Assembly: GCA_956465555.1 (NCBI GenBank)
Contig: OY101121.1
Span: 1,140,722 to 1,204,721, forward strand
Length of the DNA stretch: 64,000 nt
Direction: 5' to 3'
Origin: Nitzschia sp. pyKryTriq1
Taxonomy: Eukaryota > Bacillariophyta > Bacillariophyceae > Bacillariales > Bacillariaceae
In this document: one piece after another, positions 21,949 through 32,099 of the stretch
How the letters are laid out: the number at the start of each line of letters is the position of its first letter
Numbering within the stretch: the stretch's first letter is position 1
Made by a program: the position numbers and the translations under genes
The notes under the pieces: model-generated
Seen by the model: the letters and a program-made list of their open reading frames with translations, nothing else
Databases searched by the model: none
Told to the model about the DNA's origin: nothing

Positions 21949-23344
21949 ATGACAAACTCTCCTCTACGCCGCTTCTTATGGCTTCGGCTAGTAATGCTCT
22001 TCGCACTTTGTAAATCCTCGGCGATATCATTCCCTCGATCTCTTCGACCGAGCTTTGGCGTATGGGGACGACGAAAATGGGATGGAATACTGCGAGAGTC
22101 TGGGGACCGACGGAGTATTTCTGAGTTGAACCGATACAGAGGAGGTGAGCAGCCATCAAACTCAACGGAAGAATCAATGCAGTCTGCACCTATTCGCGGC
22201 GGCGGACCATCCATAAGAACCGAAAAGCTTCCAACAGAAGAATTCAAATGGTCTAGACAGTCACTTGCGGATATGGATGGGTTTATTGAGCCGATATGCA
22301 GAGAAGATGACTCGGGCTCTCGCTTTTCTCTTTTCCCGATAGAGCATCCAGATATTTGGAACATGTACAAGCAGCATGTAGCATCTTTCTGGACAGCGGA
22401 TGAAATTGATCTCTCCGCAGACCTAACTGACTGGCATGAAAACCTCTCCGACAATGAACGGCACTTTATCTCGATGGTCTTGGCGTTTTTTGCTGGAGCT
22501 GATGGAATTGTCGTTGAGAACTTGGCAGAGCGGTTTTGTCGTGAGGTAACAGTACCCGAGGCTCGCTGTTTCTATGGGTTTCAAATGGCAATGGAAAGCA
22601 TTCATCAAGAGACCTACTGTCTGTTGATTGATACGTACATTGCAAATCCCAAGGACCGCGAGGTGTTATTTTCCGCGCATACTAGTGTTCCCAGCGTTGA
22701 AAAGAAAGCTCGATGGGCAACGCGCTATATTGGCTCTACAGCATCCTTTGCGGAGCGACTAGTCGCTTTTGCGGCAGTCGAAGGGATTTTCTTCTCCGGG
22801 GCTTTCTGCGCTATCTTTTGGCTAAAGAAACGAGGCCTGATGCCAGGACTTACCTTCTCAAATGAGCTCATCAGCCGAGACGAAGGCCTTCACTGTTCGT
22901 TCGCGTGCCACTTGTATTCCAAGCTCGAAAGAAAGTTACCAGAAGAACACATCCACAGATTAATAGGAGAGGCGGTCCAAGTGGAAAAGGGCTTTGTATG
23001 CGACGCTTTACCGGTCAGTCTGATTGGCATGAATAAATCCCTCATGTCGCAGTACATTGAATTCGTCGCAGATCGCCTACTGAAAGATCTTGGATATCGC
23101 CCACTCTTTGGAAGCAAGAATCCTTTTGATTGTAAGTTGCCTATTGTTGGAGATGTTGTGCTGTGCACTGGCACTCGTCCTCATACTGTTTTTGCATTTC
23201 ACAGGGATGGATATGATTAGTCTGGAAGGAAAAACTAACTTTTTTGAAAAGAGAGTAGCAGAATATCAGAAGAGTGGAGTCATGGCATCTCTGGACCAGA
23301 AGGCTTCGAAAAGTCGGAGCTTGAACTTTGATGCCGACTTCTAG
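21949..23344 (+). CDS. RNR2: Ribonucleotide reductase small subunit (class Ia R2) with plastid-type presequence
   Basis: Exons 21949-23131 and 23205-23344, split by a 73-bp intron, give 440 residues. R2 holds the di-iron centre and tyrosyl radical used to make dNTPs. All key residues are present: iron ligands D185, E216, H219, E278, E312 and H315, and the radical Tyr Y223. The C-terminal tail FDADF that docks on the large subunit is intact. The intron splits the conserved [20 protein letters not shown] region. The first in-frame ATG, 21949, begins MTNSPLRR, a hydrophobic core, then KSSAISFP, which resembles the signal-peptide/ASAF-type plastid targeting sequence of diatoms, with Phe at the predicted +1 site and an Arg/Ser-rich stretch after it. 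Catalytic identity is certain; plastid location is an inference. Confidence 0.95.
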
Positions 23345-23940
23345 CGATGATAACTGTGCTGCGAAAAGCTACCGCACATTTAGAATAATGTCTGTCGATG
23401 AAGTGAGTTGATTCTCAACATTCGTGCTATTAGTCACCTTGGTCGTTTCTGTGTTAGTGCAACTTGCTGGTAGTCGATGCGATTGCAATGATAAAGACTT
23501 GTCTCGTCAGAAAAAAATCAATCGGACTGTTGTACCCGTAGGGTAGAAGCTCGGGCAGCGATCTGGAGACGGCAGCTGCGGCTTCCTGTCGGTACCGATC
23601 GAAACCAATCAACATTGATCATTCCACCAAGACGTAAATCGTGCATGCCCTAGTAGGTGATTGCTATGGTACATCATCTACTGTACTGTCTGCACTGCCA
23701 ACGCTAATCCATTCCTGTACTTCTACTACAAACTACAATACAAGCTAGACTTTTTTTCTTCTTTCTCTCTTGTAATAGAGCGGGGATCGGGCAGGCTCTC
23801 TAGCTAGCAACAGCTTCTAAGATTCTCTGCAAATGGCCCCAGTTCTCAAGTTCACAATACCATCAAGTGCACGATCAAATTCTACGCCAACAACTACTTT
23901 TGTGTCCACTTGCAAGATTTCCTAGTATTACTAACAGCCT
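23345..23940. other. Convergent 3' spacer, ribonucleotide reductase / RPS16
   Basis: I see no gene or clear repeat in these 596 bp. Confidence 0.4.
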
Positions 23941-24638
23941 CTAACGGTACGATTTTTGGAATCGGGCACGGGCACTGCGTCCACCATACTTCTTGGGTTC
24001 ACAGCGACGGGGATCACTGACCAGAAGAGTTCTGTCGTATTCCATCAAAGTCTTTCGCAGCGAGTTCTTTGATTCTTCGTCAACATACTTGGCGTGGTAG
24101 GCAACAATCGACTTGGCAATGGCCGCACGGATGGCGTAGATTTGTGCCGTGATACCTCCACCCTTAACTCGGATACGGATATCGAGAGCCGAGAATTTAT
24201 CTTGTCCAACAATCAAGACGGGCTCGAAAACCTTCAAGCGAAGGACCTCGGGCTCGATGTTCTCAATTGGTTGTCCATTGACCTTGATCAACCCCCGACC
24301 TTGCTTGGCAAAGGCAACAGCGGTAGCCGTCTTTTTCCTGGGAACAAGAAACAAAACAAAGGGAACAAAAAAGTCAGAACACAAAAATATGTGCGAGACA
24401 CGTTGAAACGGATATATCTCCACTACGGTCCAAGAAAGAATCTACAAGATCGAGCTCCGGTCCCGACCCTAGGCCCGTGAACCTGGTAACGCAATACCGT
24501 GGTCCAACCAAGAACATCGGGGACATGGAAAATTCCGTCGTTCACGCCCCAGTCGTTGCTCGGTCGTCCACCTATTCGATGCCTAAACACCAAGGGAACT
24601 CACTTTCCGAATACTTGAACAGAGTTAGCGGGCGCCAT
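23941..24638 (-). CDS. RPS16: 40S ribosomal protein S16 (uS9)
   Basis: A 35-nt first exon (24604-24638) encoding [11 protein letters not shown] and most of a Lys codon, a 266-bp intron (24338-24603), and exon 2 (23941-24337) give 143 residues, close to the usual 146. The protein carries the family's [20 protein letters not shown] start and ends in ARFQKSYR, the conserved C-terminal tail that reaches the ribosomal P site. A first intron a few codons after the ATG is common in ribosomal protein genes. It is divergent from ADAT1, with 422 bp between the two start codons. Confidence 0.97.
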
Positions 24639-24995
24639 GGTTGCTATTGTTGATTACGTAGTGTAGTGTTGCAACAAGAGGAGAGTTGGATGCGGGTGCT
24701 TGCTTGATCACAAGGCATCGGTGATTTCAAGCCAAGAGGCAGGAGCCATCGGCGGCCTGCGTTACGCGAGTTTCGTACCGGCGTCTGGAAGGCTGCCCGA
24801 TTGTAGTAAGGAGGTAACCAAACATGGAATTCAAGATTACATTTTGGATTGTAAAAATTCCAGATTCCACTATTGTTTACTTCAGAAACGACTGCTCCGA
24901 CTGGATGATGGTTCAATCGCGGACGACGACTCCTCACTCGCGACTCGCGACCCCGCCCCCAGAGCGAAAGAACTAAGTGAAAAAATATCACAAAA

Positions 24996-25064
24996 ATGAA
25001 CCTGACCATGGCACAACTGTACCCTGTACTTCTACTGGTAGCGTTGAAAGTCGTCGCCCGATGA
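24996..25064 (+). promoter_or_regulatory. Upstream ORF overlapping the ADAT1 start
   Basis: A 22-codon frame (MNLTMAQLYPVLLLVALKVV plus two residues) ends in TGA at 25062-25064, overlapping the ADAT1 ATG at 25061 as ATGA. Such an arrangement can permit reinitiation or reduce translation. The alternative is that its hydrophobic peptide belongs to an unseen spliced form. Whether the ATG lies in the mRNA is unknown. Confidence 0.4.
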
Positions 25065-26590
25065 CCAGCTATCGGCATAATATACCCAACGTATCTGAGG
25101 ACAAGAAGGGAATCCGCCATGCCGAGAAGCGAAGAACTGCGACGTGCTTGTTTGCCGATCGTATCGCTCAAATATCTGTCGAGCAATATCGACGAATCAT
25201 TCCCGAATCGGAGAGACCACCGCAAACCTGTTTGGCCACTGTTGTCGCCCACGATACTGAGAACGATGTCTTGACTGTACAGGGTTTAGGAGTAGGTACA
25301 AAGTTTCTGACCGAGTCAGTTCTTCGCGATGAAGCCGAGTCCTCTCAGTATGGGCGAAGAGTCCGAGACTGTCACGCCGAGGTTCTGGCACGACGGGCAT
25401 TTCGAAGACAGCTGACTCTTGAAATTCTGAACGATTTGAAATCGCCCCCCCCAGGATCCCTGAAATGCTATGGAATACTCGAACGAAGTACCACTTCGTC
25501 TTCCTACCGGCTACGATCTGGAGTTACTTTGCATTTCTATACGAGTTCCGCCCCGTGCGGCAATGCGACTTTGAAAAAGTTTGCCAAAATGACCAAAGAA
25601 AAATTTCGCGAAGAGTTAGGACCAGAAGAGTGGCCCCTGGAGCCCCACGAGCCAATTCTTGGCTCATCTGTTCAGCTTGGACAGTTTTCCCTTCTCATTA
25701 AAAAGGACAGCGAGAGCTTTTCCACAACAGATCACGACAGCCATCATGTCGTTCCACCGTCGACAAGAAAGGCCTGGCCAGCGACACTATCGGACGAATG
25801 GACGCCTCCAGGTACTACCATCGTGGGAATGAAGGACAAAGGGTCTATTCATACTTGCTCAGACAAGATTTGTCGTTGGAATTACTTGGGATTACAAGGG
25901 TCCCTTCTCGCAAGCTTATTGGACAGGCCAGTCTATCCTTCCTCTATGACGGTAGGACGCAAGTTCACATCCTGCATTTGTCGTCGCGCTGTTTGCTGCC
26001 GGATGGAAGGTGGGAATACCAAGAAATTGAGGAAAACAAAGCAACTTGATGAGAAGGAAACTGACGCTATGTCGCCGACCTACCGACTGCATCATCCGGC
26101 AGTTATGGGAACAGCAGTCTATATGGATGAATCAGGCGTGGTCGAGACTAGTTCGGATGTCCGCGGGCAAGATGTACGATTCCATTCTTCTACATCATGG
26201 TGCTGGTGGCCCTTCTTGGAGCAAGAAGCATACACTGGGTACGTTGAACAGATCGATGGCTCTTCTGGGTACGTCTGGAAATGTACAGAAGACAGCGACT
26301 CTACTGATGAGACGACTACAACCTCTCGAGTTTCGACCGAATCTCTGACGAAATTATTTCTGGATGCCCACCTTCTTGCTCAAGGTATGGAGAATCATGG
26401 GACTGTAACATGCGAGTGTCCCTTTGCTACGCTAGAAAAACTACGGACTCTGAAACGAGAGCTTTCGTCCTTCTATGAAACTGCCAAGGACGACCTCTTG
26501 TCAAAGCATCCAGTCTTTCGACAATGGAGGCGCCGGTATTTGCCGCCCGACGATTTGAATCCTGCTACCGCTGCAGTAGGAACAACCTAA
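25061..26590 (+). CDS. ADAT1: ADAT1-like tRNA-specific adenosine deaminase
   Basis: A single exon encodes 509 residues. ADAT1 converts A37 to inosine in tRNA-Ala and belongs to the adenosine-deaminase editing family. The catalytic HAE motif is H105-A-E107 in DCHAEVLARR; the zinc ligands are H105, C166 (APCGN) and C266 (CSDKICRWN). The segment GLGVGTK corresponds to the MGTGTK segment of human ADAT1, and the N-terminal RIAQISVEQYRRI matches its opening helix. No double-stranded-RNA-binding domain is present, which separates it from ADAR. ATG 25061 is the first in-frame Met; the frame is open upstream without one. A Lys/Glu-rich insertion lies after the third zinc ligand. Confidence 0.92.
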   Translation: MTSYRHNIPNVSEDKKGIRHAEKRRTATCLFADRIAQISVEQYRRIIPESERPPQTCLATVVAHDTENDVLTVQGLGVGTKFLTESVLRDEAESSQYGRRVRDCHAEVLARRAFRRQLTLEILNDLKSPPPGSLKCYGILERSTTSSSYRLRSGVTLHFYTSSAPCGNATLKKFAKMTKEKFREELGPEEWPLEPHEPILGSSVQLGQFSLLIKKDSESFSTTDHDSHHVVPPSTRKAWPATLSDEWTPPGTTIVGMKDKGSIHTCSDKICRWNYLGLQGSLLASLLDRPVYPSSMTVGRKFTSCICRRAVCCRMEGGNTKKLRKTKQLDEKETDAMSPTYRLHHPAVMGTAVYMDESGVVETSSDVRGQDVRFHSSTSWCWWPFLEQEAYTGYVEQIDGSSGYVWKCTEDSDSTDETTTTSRVSTESLTKLFLDAHLLAQGMENHGTVTCECPFATLEKLRTLKRELSSFYETAKDDLLSKHPVFRQWRRRYLPPDDLNPATAAVGTT

Positions 26591-27280
26591 AATTTTCGTC
26601 TCTCTACAGTCAGTAGCTGCCGGTACTTGGAGAGCTACCGTCGACCAAACTTTTACTCCTCTCACGCATGGTCACATACGAGTTACTACGACGTATCTTT
26701 TATTAGTGGGCTCTTGCGTTGCGGTTTATAGAAATGAAGGAATCATTGCCTCTCGGCACCGAAGAAGGATAAAATCCATACGGACGACATTTTGAGTTGG
26801 CTTTTTTAGATTCTCTACTAGTACCGGTAGGAGTATTACTCCAGTACTACTCGTACGAGTATAATTTAGTCATCGAGTAGTAGAGAGGAGATTTTCTCAG
26901 TCTTCCATTGCCTTCTCGAACAAACTTAGTCGAGTCAGTCATTCCTCATTTCTCGGCGCGCGCGCAGAGTGATGCGTGTAGAACGGTGTCGGTGAGTGGT
27001 GAGTGGTGATGCCGAACGACTGAAGGCGAAATAAAGGCACAACGACAGCGCAACAGAACAAACGAGAGATGAGGGGGGAGGGAGGAGGACAGAAGACAGA
27101 AGATCGGCAAGCCAAGGGCACTTTTCATTTTCGAGTACACTCTCTAGGTCCTTCATCATCTCGATCCAAGTAGGGAGTTGCAACCTTAGGGAAAGGTCGC
27201 TGCTCGTACTATTCCTGACCTGTCAGTACATTGAAGTTCAGTATCTAACTTCTCTCAAGTAATTTCGTTGAAAGCAAACC
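26591..27280. other. Spacer upstream of the PP5 gene
   Basis: 690 bp without a recognised gene. Near 26815-26865 it contains a small cluster of ACTAGTACCGGTAG and related palindromes. Confidence 0.4.
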
Positions 27281-29065
27281 ATGGCCTCCGAAGAGTCATC
27301 GGACGCATCTACTGGAAGCGTTCCATCCGCAACAAACACCTCCGTAGATGAAAGTATGGTCGCCGCGGATGAAGAGTACTTGTATCCCCCCGTCGAAGAG
27401 GTTGTCGACAAATCTTCCGAGCCAGGAGCGGCGGAGAAAGCCGTGGAACTGAAAGACAAGGGCAACGAACAACTTCTTAAGGGTCATTTCCTCGAAGCGA
27501 TCGGATTCTACTCGGATGCCTTGGAGTATGCTCCGACCAACGCCATCATCCTATCGAATCGTGCCCAAGCCTACATCAAAGTGGAGAATTATGGCTTGGC
27601 GATCAATGATGCCACGGCAGCGATGGAGTCGGATCCAAAGGTACGCATTTTCTCTTGTGGATTGAAATGGACTGGAATACTTTGGCAGTAAGACTCACCT
27701 TTTTTTACAGTACGCGAAAGCCTATTATCGACGCGGATCAGCACAGTATGCCTTGACGCATTACAAGGACGCTAGAAAGGACTTCAAAAAAGTCTGCCAG
27801 TTGAAGCCAAAAGACAAGGATGCTCGAGCAAAGTTTCAGGCCTGCGAAAAAGCAGTCCGGGAGGCTGCGTTCTTGAAGGCCATCGAGTCTGAGAAGACGG
27901 CCCCACTCAGCGCGACATATGATCCAAACGCAATCTCACTTTCGCCTGATAGCTATGATGGTCCCAATCCTCTTCCCGAAGGACCCACAGGAGACATGGA
28001 CATAGAAGCCTCCATGTTCGAACCAGGAAACCTCCCTCGGGATTTTGTTTTGGTAAGTGTCGCACGAGAACGCGCCTCATGAACTTTTCTAGACGTGTCC
28101 TCACATACATTTTTCAGGCCGCCATGGAGCATTTCAAAAACCAAAAACTAATTCACAAGCGCTATGTAGCTCGTCTTCTCTTGTCATGCTTGGAGTATTT
28201 TAAGACTCATCCTACTCTGACGGAGATCTCCATTCCAGAAGGAGCCCCCGAAGCTACGCCCGATGCCGAACCGAGAGTTACCGTTTGCGGAGATACGCAC
28301 GGACAGTACTATGACGTCTTGAATATCTTTGAGATGAATGGTACTCCATCCCACAACAATCCTTACCTGTTTAACGGAGATTTTGTGGACCGAGGAAGTT
28401 TCAGCGTCGAAGTGATCTTGACGTATCTTCTTTGGAAGATGTCTGATCCATCTTGTATTTACCTCACACGGGGCAACCATGAGACAAAGAATATGAACAA
28501 AATCTATGGATTTGAGGGAGAAGTAAAGGCCAAGTATGATGACAAAATCTTTGAGTTGTTCTTGGAAGTATTCTGCTACCTGCCGTTGGCAACAGTTATT
28601 GAGAACAAGGTATTTGTCACGCACGGCGGATTGCCAACAACAGAAGGTGTGACTCTGGACGACATTCGAAAGATCAAACGAGGCATGGAGCCTCCCGAGA
28701 GTGGTTTGATGAGCGACCTTCTTTGGTCGGATCCACAACCTTTCCCTGGCAAGTCACCTTCCAAACGCGGTATCGGATTTTCGTTTGGCCCTGACATTAC
28801 GCAGCGATTTTTGGAGCACAACAACTTGTCCCTTCTGGTTCGATCTCACGAAGTGAAAGAAGAGGGGTACTTGGTGGAACATGGCGGCAAGACGATCACG
28901 ATCTTTAGCGCACCAAACTATTGCGATTCAATGGGCAACAAGGGTGCCTTCATCCACTTTGACAAGAGCATGGAGCCAAAGTTCACGCAATACGAAGCTG
29001 TTCCTCATCCCGACGTGAAGCCCATGGCTTATTCGGCAGGAATGGGCAGCATGTTTGGTCTTTAA
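27281..29065 (+). CDS. PPP5C: Serine/threonine protein phosphatase 5 (TPR-PPP)
   Basis: Three exons (27281-27640, 27711-28052, 28118-29065) with introns of 70 and 65 bp, all phase 0, give 549 residues. An acidic N-terminal extension is followed by three TPR units at about residues 55-160 (ELKDKGNEQLLKGHF; YAKAYYRRGSAQYAL), then a linker and a PPP catalytic domain with GDTHGQ, GDFVDRG, RGNHE, THGG and RSHE, the metal-binding and catalytic motifs. PP5 TPRs bind the Hsp90 C terminus and keep the phosphatase autoinhibited. The domain order and the FVDRGSFSVE variant match PP5, not PP1, PP2A or calcineurin. Confidence 0.96.
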
Positions 29066-29331
29066 AAAAGCTAAAACATAAAAGTCTCGTACAGTAAAAA
29101 GTATAATTGTGTCTGTCATGCACTCTCGGGTATTCCACCTGTCTTTTTTCGATGCATTTTCGCCGCCTCGTAAATTTTGACCAAATATCTTCAATCTATA
29201 GGGATTAAAGTAGTAGAACTGAGTTTGATATCATTGCACCCGTCATTATCAAGACAAATTCCCGGTCAACTCGAAACCCCGAACTCCAACGACGGAACCG
29301 ACAGACAAATGATTTTGATGGTTGAACACTC

Positions 29332-29649
29332 TTAGAAAGGAGCAGGGAAACTGGATTGGCCGTTGGCGATTGCATGACCGAGATCACGAGGCCAAGTGAC
29401 GAGTTTCTCAAGAAAATTTTGGAGACCCTTGAGGAAGGAAAAGCATGCTTCAAAGGGCTGAAATAATTCACAACGGGGAGGGTGAGGAGTCAGTCGTTTG
29501 AAGACGGGCGAACAATGACGACATGCTCGCAATCGAAGACGTACTTGAAGAAGAATCCAAAGTCCAGCGCAGATTCCAGCGATGGGCCATGCAATGAAAA
29601 CCAAAAGGGCAATCCACACGATCGAGAAGATTAAGTTTTTGGCCGCCAT
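29332..29649 (-). CDS. 76-residue two-exon membrane micro-protein, copy 1
   Basis: Exons 29545-29649 and 29332-29457, split by an 87-bp phase-0 intron, encode 76 residues. The first exon is a hydrophobic span (FSIVWIALLVFIAWPIAG, then ICAGLWILLQ). The second begins PFEACFSFLKGL and has LVTWPRDLGHAIANG before the end. A second gene at 38931-39244 has the same exon layout and the same residues at key positions (AWP, GLW, LQ-PFE, TWPRD). The protein is probably a small integral membrane protein. I do not recognise a named function, though similar AWP...GLW...PFE proteins seem to exist in other eukaryotes. The paralogy supports that both are real genes. Confidence 0.75.
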   Translation of the reverse strand: MAAKNLIFSIVWIALLVFIAWPIAGICAGLWILLQVRLRLRACRHCSPVFKRLTPHPPRCELFQPFEACFSFLKGLQNFLEKLVTWPRDLGHAIANGQSSFPAPF

Positions 29650-29740
29650 GGTTAAAAGTCAAAGATGTGTCGGTAGTAACAACAACAAATTATGTGGAGA
29701 GACGAGAGGTGCTTGGTGCTTGCTTGGTGTTGTTGTCCTT

Positions 29741-29809
29741 TACGTACTGGTACAGTACCAATACAGTACTCGTACCAGTACAGTACCGGTACTGTTCTTG
29801 TACCGTATC
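29741..29809. repeat. GTAC/CCGG palindrome cluster
   Basis: This 69-bp stretch contains many GTAC tetramers plus a CCGG, so it reads similarly on both strands. It lies about 90 bp upstream of the micro-protein start on the minus strand. Confidence 0.8.
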
Positions 29810-30127
29810 TGTTCGGCCTCGCTCCTCCGATACATACAGTCCCGAGTTTTGAATCCAAATAAAGACACGCACGGTGATTCAAAATTATTTTGTTGTATGA
29901 GCTTGGTATGAGCTTTACTTAAGGGATCCATTTGCATTAAAAGCTTCGTGAATGTATAATAAGGTTCATATTCAGCTCGGCCTGCGAAGAAATCAACAAG
30001 TGCAAATGCTCAAATCTCATCATTCGGTCTTGTGTGAGATTTTTCGCCGGGTTTCCGTTGTTGTTGCCCGTGGCATTCTTTGAGAACTCGGCATCAAGTT
30101 TGAAGACGGACAAGCAACAACACAACT

Positions 30128-30217
30128 ACCGGTGCAGTACGTACCGTACCAGGTACCAGTACGTTCGGTACCTGGTAACGATATGTGTACCGGTACTGTA
30201 CCCGTGGTACCGGTACA
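30128..30217. repeat. GTAC/CCGG palindrome cluster
   Basis: About 90 bp containing repeated GGTACC, GTAC and CCGG palindromes. It sits about 140 bp before the zinc-finger gene start. Confidence 0.8.
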
Positions 30218-30354
30218 TGAAACAAGAACAAAAAGAACTGTCTTGGATCTTCTTGGGTCTCTTGCCTTGCTACGATGGGAACTTCCTGTCAAGCCCAACA
30301 TTTCAATTTCTTTTATCTTCACTAGACTGGCAGGCGTTAAACATTTCAAGTCAA

Positions 30355-30900
30355 ATGACCCACGCAGTAGTAGATCCATCGATATTGCTGCCCCGAGATG
30401 AAACTGGTTCCTATCTTCATCTCAAGCTAAAACGGTTTCCATCCATCCACGAGTTGAGCATGCCCTACGCGAAAAAGACATGGAAGGATCATCCACAGGA
30501 TGCAGACATTGATATGTCGCCGTCGAATCGATCGAAATGTCGGCAGTGTCATTCCGTCATTCACAAGGGTGACTTGCGGGTCCGTCTATGGTTGCAATGC
30601 CACAAAGGTTGTAAGAACGGTGCATACTTTCACGGCAAGGACTGCATTTGGCAATATCCTGAAACGGAAAAGCTTGATAGCGTAAAAGCATTCGTGGGCA
30701 TTGAAAATGTACCAAAAGAGGAACAAATCTACGTTCAATCCAAGCTGGAAAAACTATTGAAGAAGACAGGCGGCAAGAAAAGCGGTGCTAGCAGTACCCA
30801 CCAGAACAAGAGGAAGAAGGAGCACCACGATGAGGATACTTCTGAAGTACCGGTAGTACGGGCAGAGATGAAGAAGCGACCCAAGGGCAAGCGCAACTAG
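30355..30900 (+). CDS. PARP-type zinc-finger protein
   Basis: A single exon from ATG 30355 encodes 181 residues. After KRFPSIHELSMPYAKKTW comes a zinc-finger region, NRSKCRQCHSVIHKGDLRVR, then a Trp, and Cys/His residues in LQCHKGCKNGAYFHGKDC. The CxxC ... KGDLRVR ... H ... C pattern is that of the zf-PARP domain, which recognises DNA breaks in PARP1 and ligase III. No PARP catalytic or ligase domain follows. The tail is Lys-rich (KKSGASSTHQNKRKKEHH; KKRPKGKRN) and could be a nuclear signal. I infer a small nuclear DNA-binding protein. A longer frame upstream is open but crosses a repeat cluster and begins with no convincing sequence. A truncated relic copy lies 1 kb downstream. Confidence 0.75.
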   Translation: MTHAVVDPSILLPRDETGSYLHLKLKRFPSIHELSMPYAKKTWKDHPQDADIDMSPSNRSKCRQCHSVIHKGDLRVRLWLQCHKGCKNGAYFHGKDCIWQYPETEKLDSVKAFVGIENVPKEEQIYVQSKLEKLLKKTGGKKSGASSTHQNKRKKEHHDEDTSEVPVVRAEMKKRPKGKRN

Positions 30901-32099
30901 CAGGCGGAGGTCGAAGTCTTGGTTTAAATCTCAAAACTGCTGTCCAAAATCATCGACTGCACTTTTCCTTCTTGGCCGGATCTCTCCTCATGGCACCATG
31001 CTTTTCATCGTCACAAATTACCAAATGCGTCGCCATCATCTTCTGGAAATCATTACTATAAGGCCAGGAAAGAATGAGTCATCTCTACCGGTAGAGAGGA
31101 TGAAGTAGTCTCTACTCTAGATGAACCATCTCGTAGCTATTTTCTCTGCGTACTATACTCTACTCTCTACTACCGGTAGTAGAGAGAGAGAGAGAGAGTA
31201 CCAAGTAGGTTTTCAAAACTACGAGTACCTGTACAACGGCGCAGCGTTTGGATATGGTACGACTCGTGTGACCCATCAAATTGTCTGCGTGTCGTTGCGG
31301 TTCTGCGTTGCGTCGTGTGATCGTGGGAAGCAGCACCACAATCATGTACCATACTCCTGAGCAGCACCACCTGTTTCCTCATTTCCCATTTTGCCTTGTC
31401 CTGAGTGCCGCCTCTACTGTTGTTGTTTCATGTTCCTATCAAGTCTGCGCGATGGATGCTTGGGCGTCCCTTTAACCAACGCGGTGATTGAAAGAATGTA
31501 CGTTGCCGGCTCGAGTTGTTCAACGTGCGTCGACGGAAAAGGGCGGATTTCTGCTTGCCACCGAGTTTCAGTTTCGGTAGCGAGTTATTGAAGCCCCAGA
31601 GGAAAGGATGGCTGATGATGATTCATCGGTCGGAGTGAGAAGCTTAGGACCTTCTTGCATGCGTGCTTTAAACAGCAGCTGCTTAAATTCTCAGTTTTGC
31701 AGTGTGCTGTGCCTGTAGGCCACAACTTACCCCTTTTTATCATTGCGCATCATCTCGACGCAGGGACTGGCTTTTGCGGTAGTAGTCTACGTAGTTGGAA
31801 GGTGCTACTGCTTTCACTTGTGAGGCAAAATTCCCACACAAAGGCTCCAAGCACAACGACCAAAAGTAGATCCATCAAAATTTCTACCCGAGATGGAGCA
31901 GCTAAAGCGGTATCCATACATCAGAGAGTTGAGCATGCACTACACGGCTTGAGAGGATCAGATCGGCAGGATGCAGATATCAATACGAGTATGGCGCCCT
32001 CAAGTCGTTACTGTCTATCATTGGCAGATATCAACCCAGTACTTCGTACATGAATCGTTTTCATAACACGTAAATTAGTAGGAATCAAAAAGGTTGTGT
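30901..32099. other. Spacer with GA microsatellite and zinc-finger relic
   Basis: Apart from the relic at 31866-32010, this holds TACCGGTAG palindromes near 31086-31097 and 31172-31179 and an (AG)n run at about 31179-31200. I see no intact gene. Confidence 0.5.
31866..32010 (+). pseudogene. Truncated relic copy of the PARP-type zinc-finger gene
   Basis: This block aligns with 30367-30540 of the zinc-finger gene: AGTAGATCCATC, then CCGAGATG, CTAAARCGGTWTCCAT, GAGTTGAGCATGC and AGGATGCAGA in the same order and spacing apart from small indels. The relic has an in-frame disruption (TGA-containing stretch near 31951) and lacks the whole zinc finger and the basic tail. It is a host-gene fragment, probably from an old local duplication. 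Divergence is moderate. Confidence 0.7.

Larger units (their letters stand above)
29650..30354. other. Spacer with two GTAC/CCGG palindrome clusters
   Basis: Clusters of overlapping GTAC, CCGG and GGTACC lie at 29741-29809 and 30128-30217. Open frames through them on both strands (Tyr/Val/Pro-rich) are products of the repeat, not genes. The frame upstream of the zinc-finger gene start runs through the second cluster, which is why I place the start at 30355. Confidence 0.7.

Noticed and set aside
29582-29911. Open frames across the palindrome cluster at 29741-29809 on both strands
   Set aside because: All six frames are open because the repeat lacks stops; the translations are repeat products.
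30034-30354. N-terminal extension of the zinc-finger gene to 30034
   Set aside because: The extra residues come from a GTAC/CCGG cluster (Tyr/Val/Pro-rich), and 30355 gives a sensible start.
31121-31591. Short frames around the AG microsatellite
   Set aside because: Codon content is random and the frames run through simple repeats.
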